Shown here in pieces: positions 62,838-64,000 of a stretch of DNA of 64,000 nt. Where the stretch lies: positions 2,604,001 through 2,668,000 of the forward strand of contig OZ345359.1 in the NCBI GenBank assembly GCA_977006965.1, read 5' to 3'. Both the position numbers and the translations under genes were made by a program. This DNA comes from Phymatolithon calcareum (Eukaryota > Rhodophyta > Florideophyceae > Hapalidiales). Under the pieces are notes generated by a model. It was not told the origin of the DNA. It was given only the letters and a program-made list of their open reading frames with translations, and made no database searches. The first letter of the stretch is position 1; each line of letters opens with the position of its first letter.

Positions 62838-62963
62838 GGCATTGTGAATTCGGCAAAGAAGACGAAGTCTAATATAGCGGTTTTTCGATATTGGACCGAA
62901 CACTTGTGCGAAAAAAGTCTTCTCAACTTCTGCGATTGCTGTCTGGACTCTCGGCGTCCATGG

Positions 62964-64000
62964 CGTCAGGGGATATATGTTGATTTATTTTAAAAGCTCC
63001 CAAAGCCTCAATTTGAGTAACAGGGCAGCTTCTCGTTGTTTTTCATATTCATCTCTCTACCTCCTTCAAATATCTCCTTAATTCGAATTTCTCTCACTGT
63101 GAGGGCCCGAGTAAGCCTTTTGCATTCATATTCCGTTTCTTGGTCCATCTTCATAGACCGTAGTACACGTTGCAACACGATAAGCTCCACCACAGCACCA
63201 GTCCCAAAGTACTTCGCTAGAATGGATTTTCTCCACAAAAGAACTCTGTTTAAAATGACTCTCAGGCATCTCAACCGCGCAGTTCCGTTATATATAGCAC
63301 TCCTGGTAGGTCGTTCGGTACACCGATCCGGATATTAACTGTTCGACCCTCTTCTTCCAACGACTAGACTTTGACTGTTGCTTGTAGGCGTCGCTTTTTT
63401 GACACCATACCTTCTTCCGCTTGTTTCAGAGCCCCGTGATATCCAATGTCCTTTGATACGTCTTCCAGATCATCTTCTCTTCCCTGGTATTCTTCTGAAA
63501 GCTCCAGGAACTTCCTCCGTCTTACCAAGCTTAAGGTGAACCTTTCAGCCCGGTGCATGCTCCTCATCTGTGGGCTGGCGAGACGGCAGAGCACTCGCAT
63601 TCTCTCCCTTCGATACTCGGCATATTATCCGAAAACGTATCTGTAGAAAAGACCTTCTGCTGCTTCAATTGCCGATAGTAGTCGTTTTGTGATCGGGGTC
63701 AGGTGAATGGCATACTCCCATTTGGGGAGAATCAACGACTTGAAAATCCTGATGCACGTGGCTGGTTGGAGTCCTCTGACCTTCAAGCCAATTTGGCGGA
63801 GGCTGTGTATGCATCCTATCGCATTCCGAACTCTTGAGATTGCTATATCGTCGGTGACTCCGTTGTTGTTCATACTGATCCCGAGGTAGGACAGTCTCGA
63901 GGCCTGGTGCAGCTCTTTTCCTGCAAGGAAGAGTTTCTTCTTTTGGGAGTCCTTTGTACTTAAGGACCTCGCTCTTTCCCGGCTTTGTGTTCCATTTCAT
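62964..64000 (-). mobile_element. F2 LINE copy B, 3' part, continues past window
   Basis: The 3' end is GGATATATGTTGATTTATTT on plus. Minus-strand coding pieces, in shifted frames, read MKWNTKPGKSEV and RISRVRNAIGC-like thumb sequence, then WEYAIHLTPITKRLLSAIEA. Next come RVLCRLASPQM, ELSEEYQGREDDLEDVSKDI, MRCLRVILNRVLLWRKSILA, VVELIVLQRVL and EYECKRLTRALTVREIRI. RT itself would lie to the right of the window. It is defective. Confidence 0.75.

Larger units (their letters stand above)
51639..62963 (-). mobile_element. F4 LINE (copy A), oldest layer of the nest
   Basis: Three separated blocks belong to one LINE C-terminal region. At the right (62843-62963) the minus strand reads LTPWTPRVQTAIAEVEKTFF, then FGPISKNRYIRLRLLC. 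The middle block (57828-57967) reads LGLALRMLERARSKKKIL, then VEELQWVRQDILAM. The left block (51873-52281) reads LHHDVFETALTFLKQG, then SAVKWAFGRFPPMSTSLLAD and a stop, followed by the F4 3' UTR. The frame is continuous across the insertion sites once the copia element and LINE copy C are ignored. It lacks RT because the 5' part lies beyond the LINE copy B junction. Confidence 0.75.

Overview
This window looks like nuclear DNA from a photosynthetic eukaryote, most likely a florideophyte red alga of the Chondrus type. That is an inference from gene style, not from a database match. The long genes are uninterrupted single exons. One encodes a plastid-targeted copy of a cyanobacterial thylakoid family (DUF2854). 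Sparse host genes sit in a sea of nested retroelements. No bacterial operon, rRNA, functional tRNA or CRISPR array was seen.

Five host genes are well supported: a copine running off the left edge (1-1948, minus) with an unusual Gly/Met/Phe repeat extension; a sugar-lactone oxidase of the D-arabinono/L-gulono-lactone oxidase family with an N-myristoylation-type start (20482-22455, plus); the DUF2854 thylakoid protein (23814-24674, minus); a long coiled-coil protein of unknown role (32832-34835, plus); and a 1336-residue NB-ARC/WD40 protein (41720-45730, plus), an intracellular-sensor architecture with about 12 WD repeats. They do not form one pathway.

Most of the rest is mobile DNA, and many insertions can be resolved to the base by target-site duplications (TSDs). 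I use six LINE labels by 3' end: F1 (CAATTTCCC), F2 (ATATATCCCC), F3 (AAATAAAAATC then a TTC run), F4 (AAATTCAAAAAG), F5 (CTAAACAG) and F6 (RNase H-bearing, AAAG run). 8.0-9.2 kb: a MULE-like element inside an F3 tail. 13.3-14.9 kb: an F2 LINE broken by an F3 LINE and a hAT element. 15.5-18.1 and 27.7-29.6 kb: elements ending in CCTCAATTGAGG with piggyBac-like transposase remnants. 37.5-40.2 kb: F2 broken by F6, itself broken by F5. 46.7-51.1 kb: an F1 LINE inside a tandem repeat and itself broken by a 980-bp insertion. 51.6-64 kb: an F4 LINE split by a full-length F1 LINE, a nearly pristine Ty1/copia element and an F2 LINE.

The most interesting signals are a stem-loop shared by the 3' ends of otherwise different LINE families, with apparent base-pair covariation; the copia element, whose primer-binding site matches the anticodon region of initiator tRNA-Met (half-tRNA priming) and whose two LTRs differ by one 54-bp repeat-bounded segment; the NB-ARC/WD40 sensor; and the repeat-extended copine.
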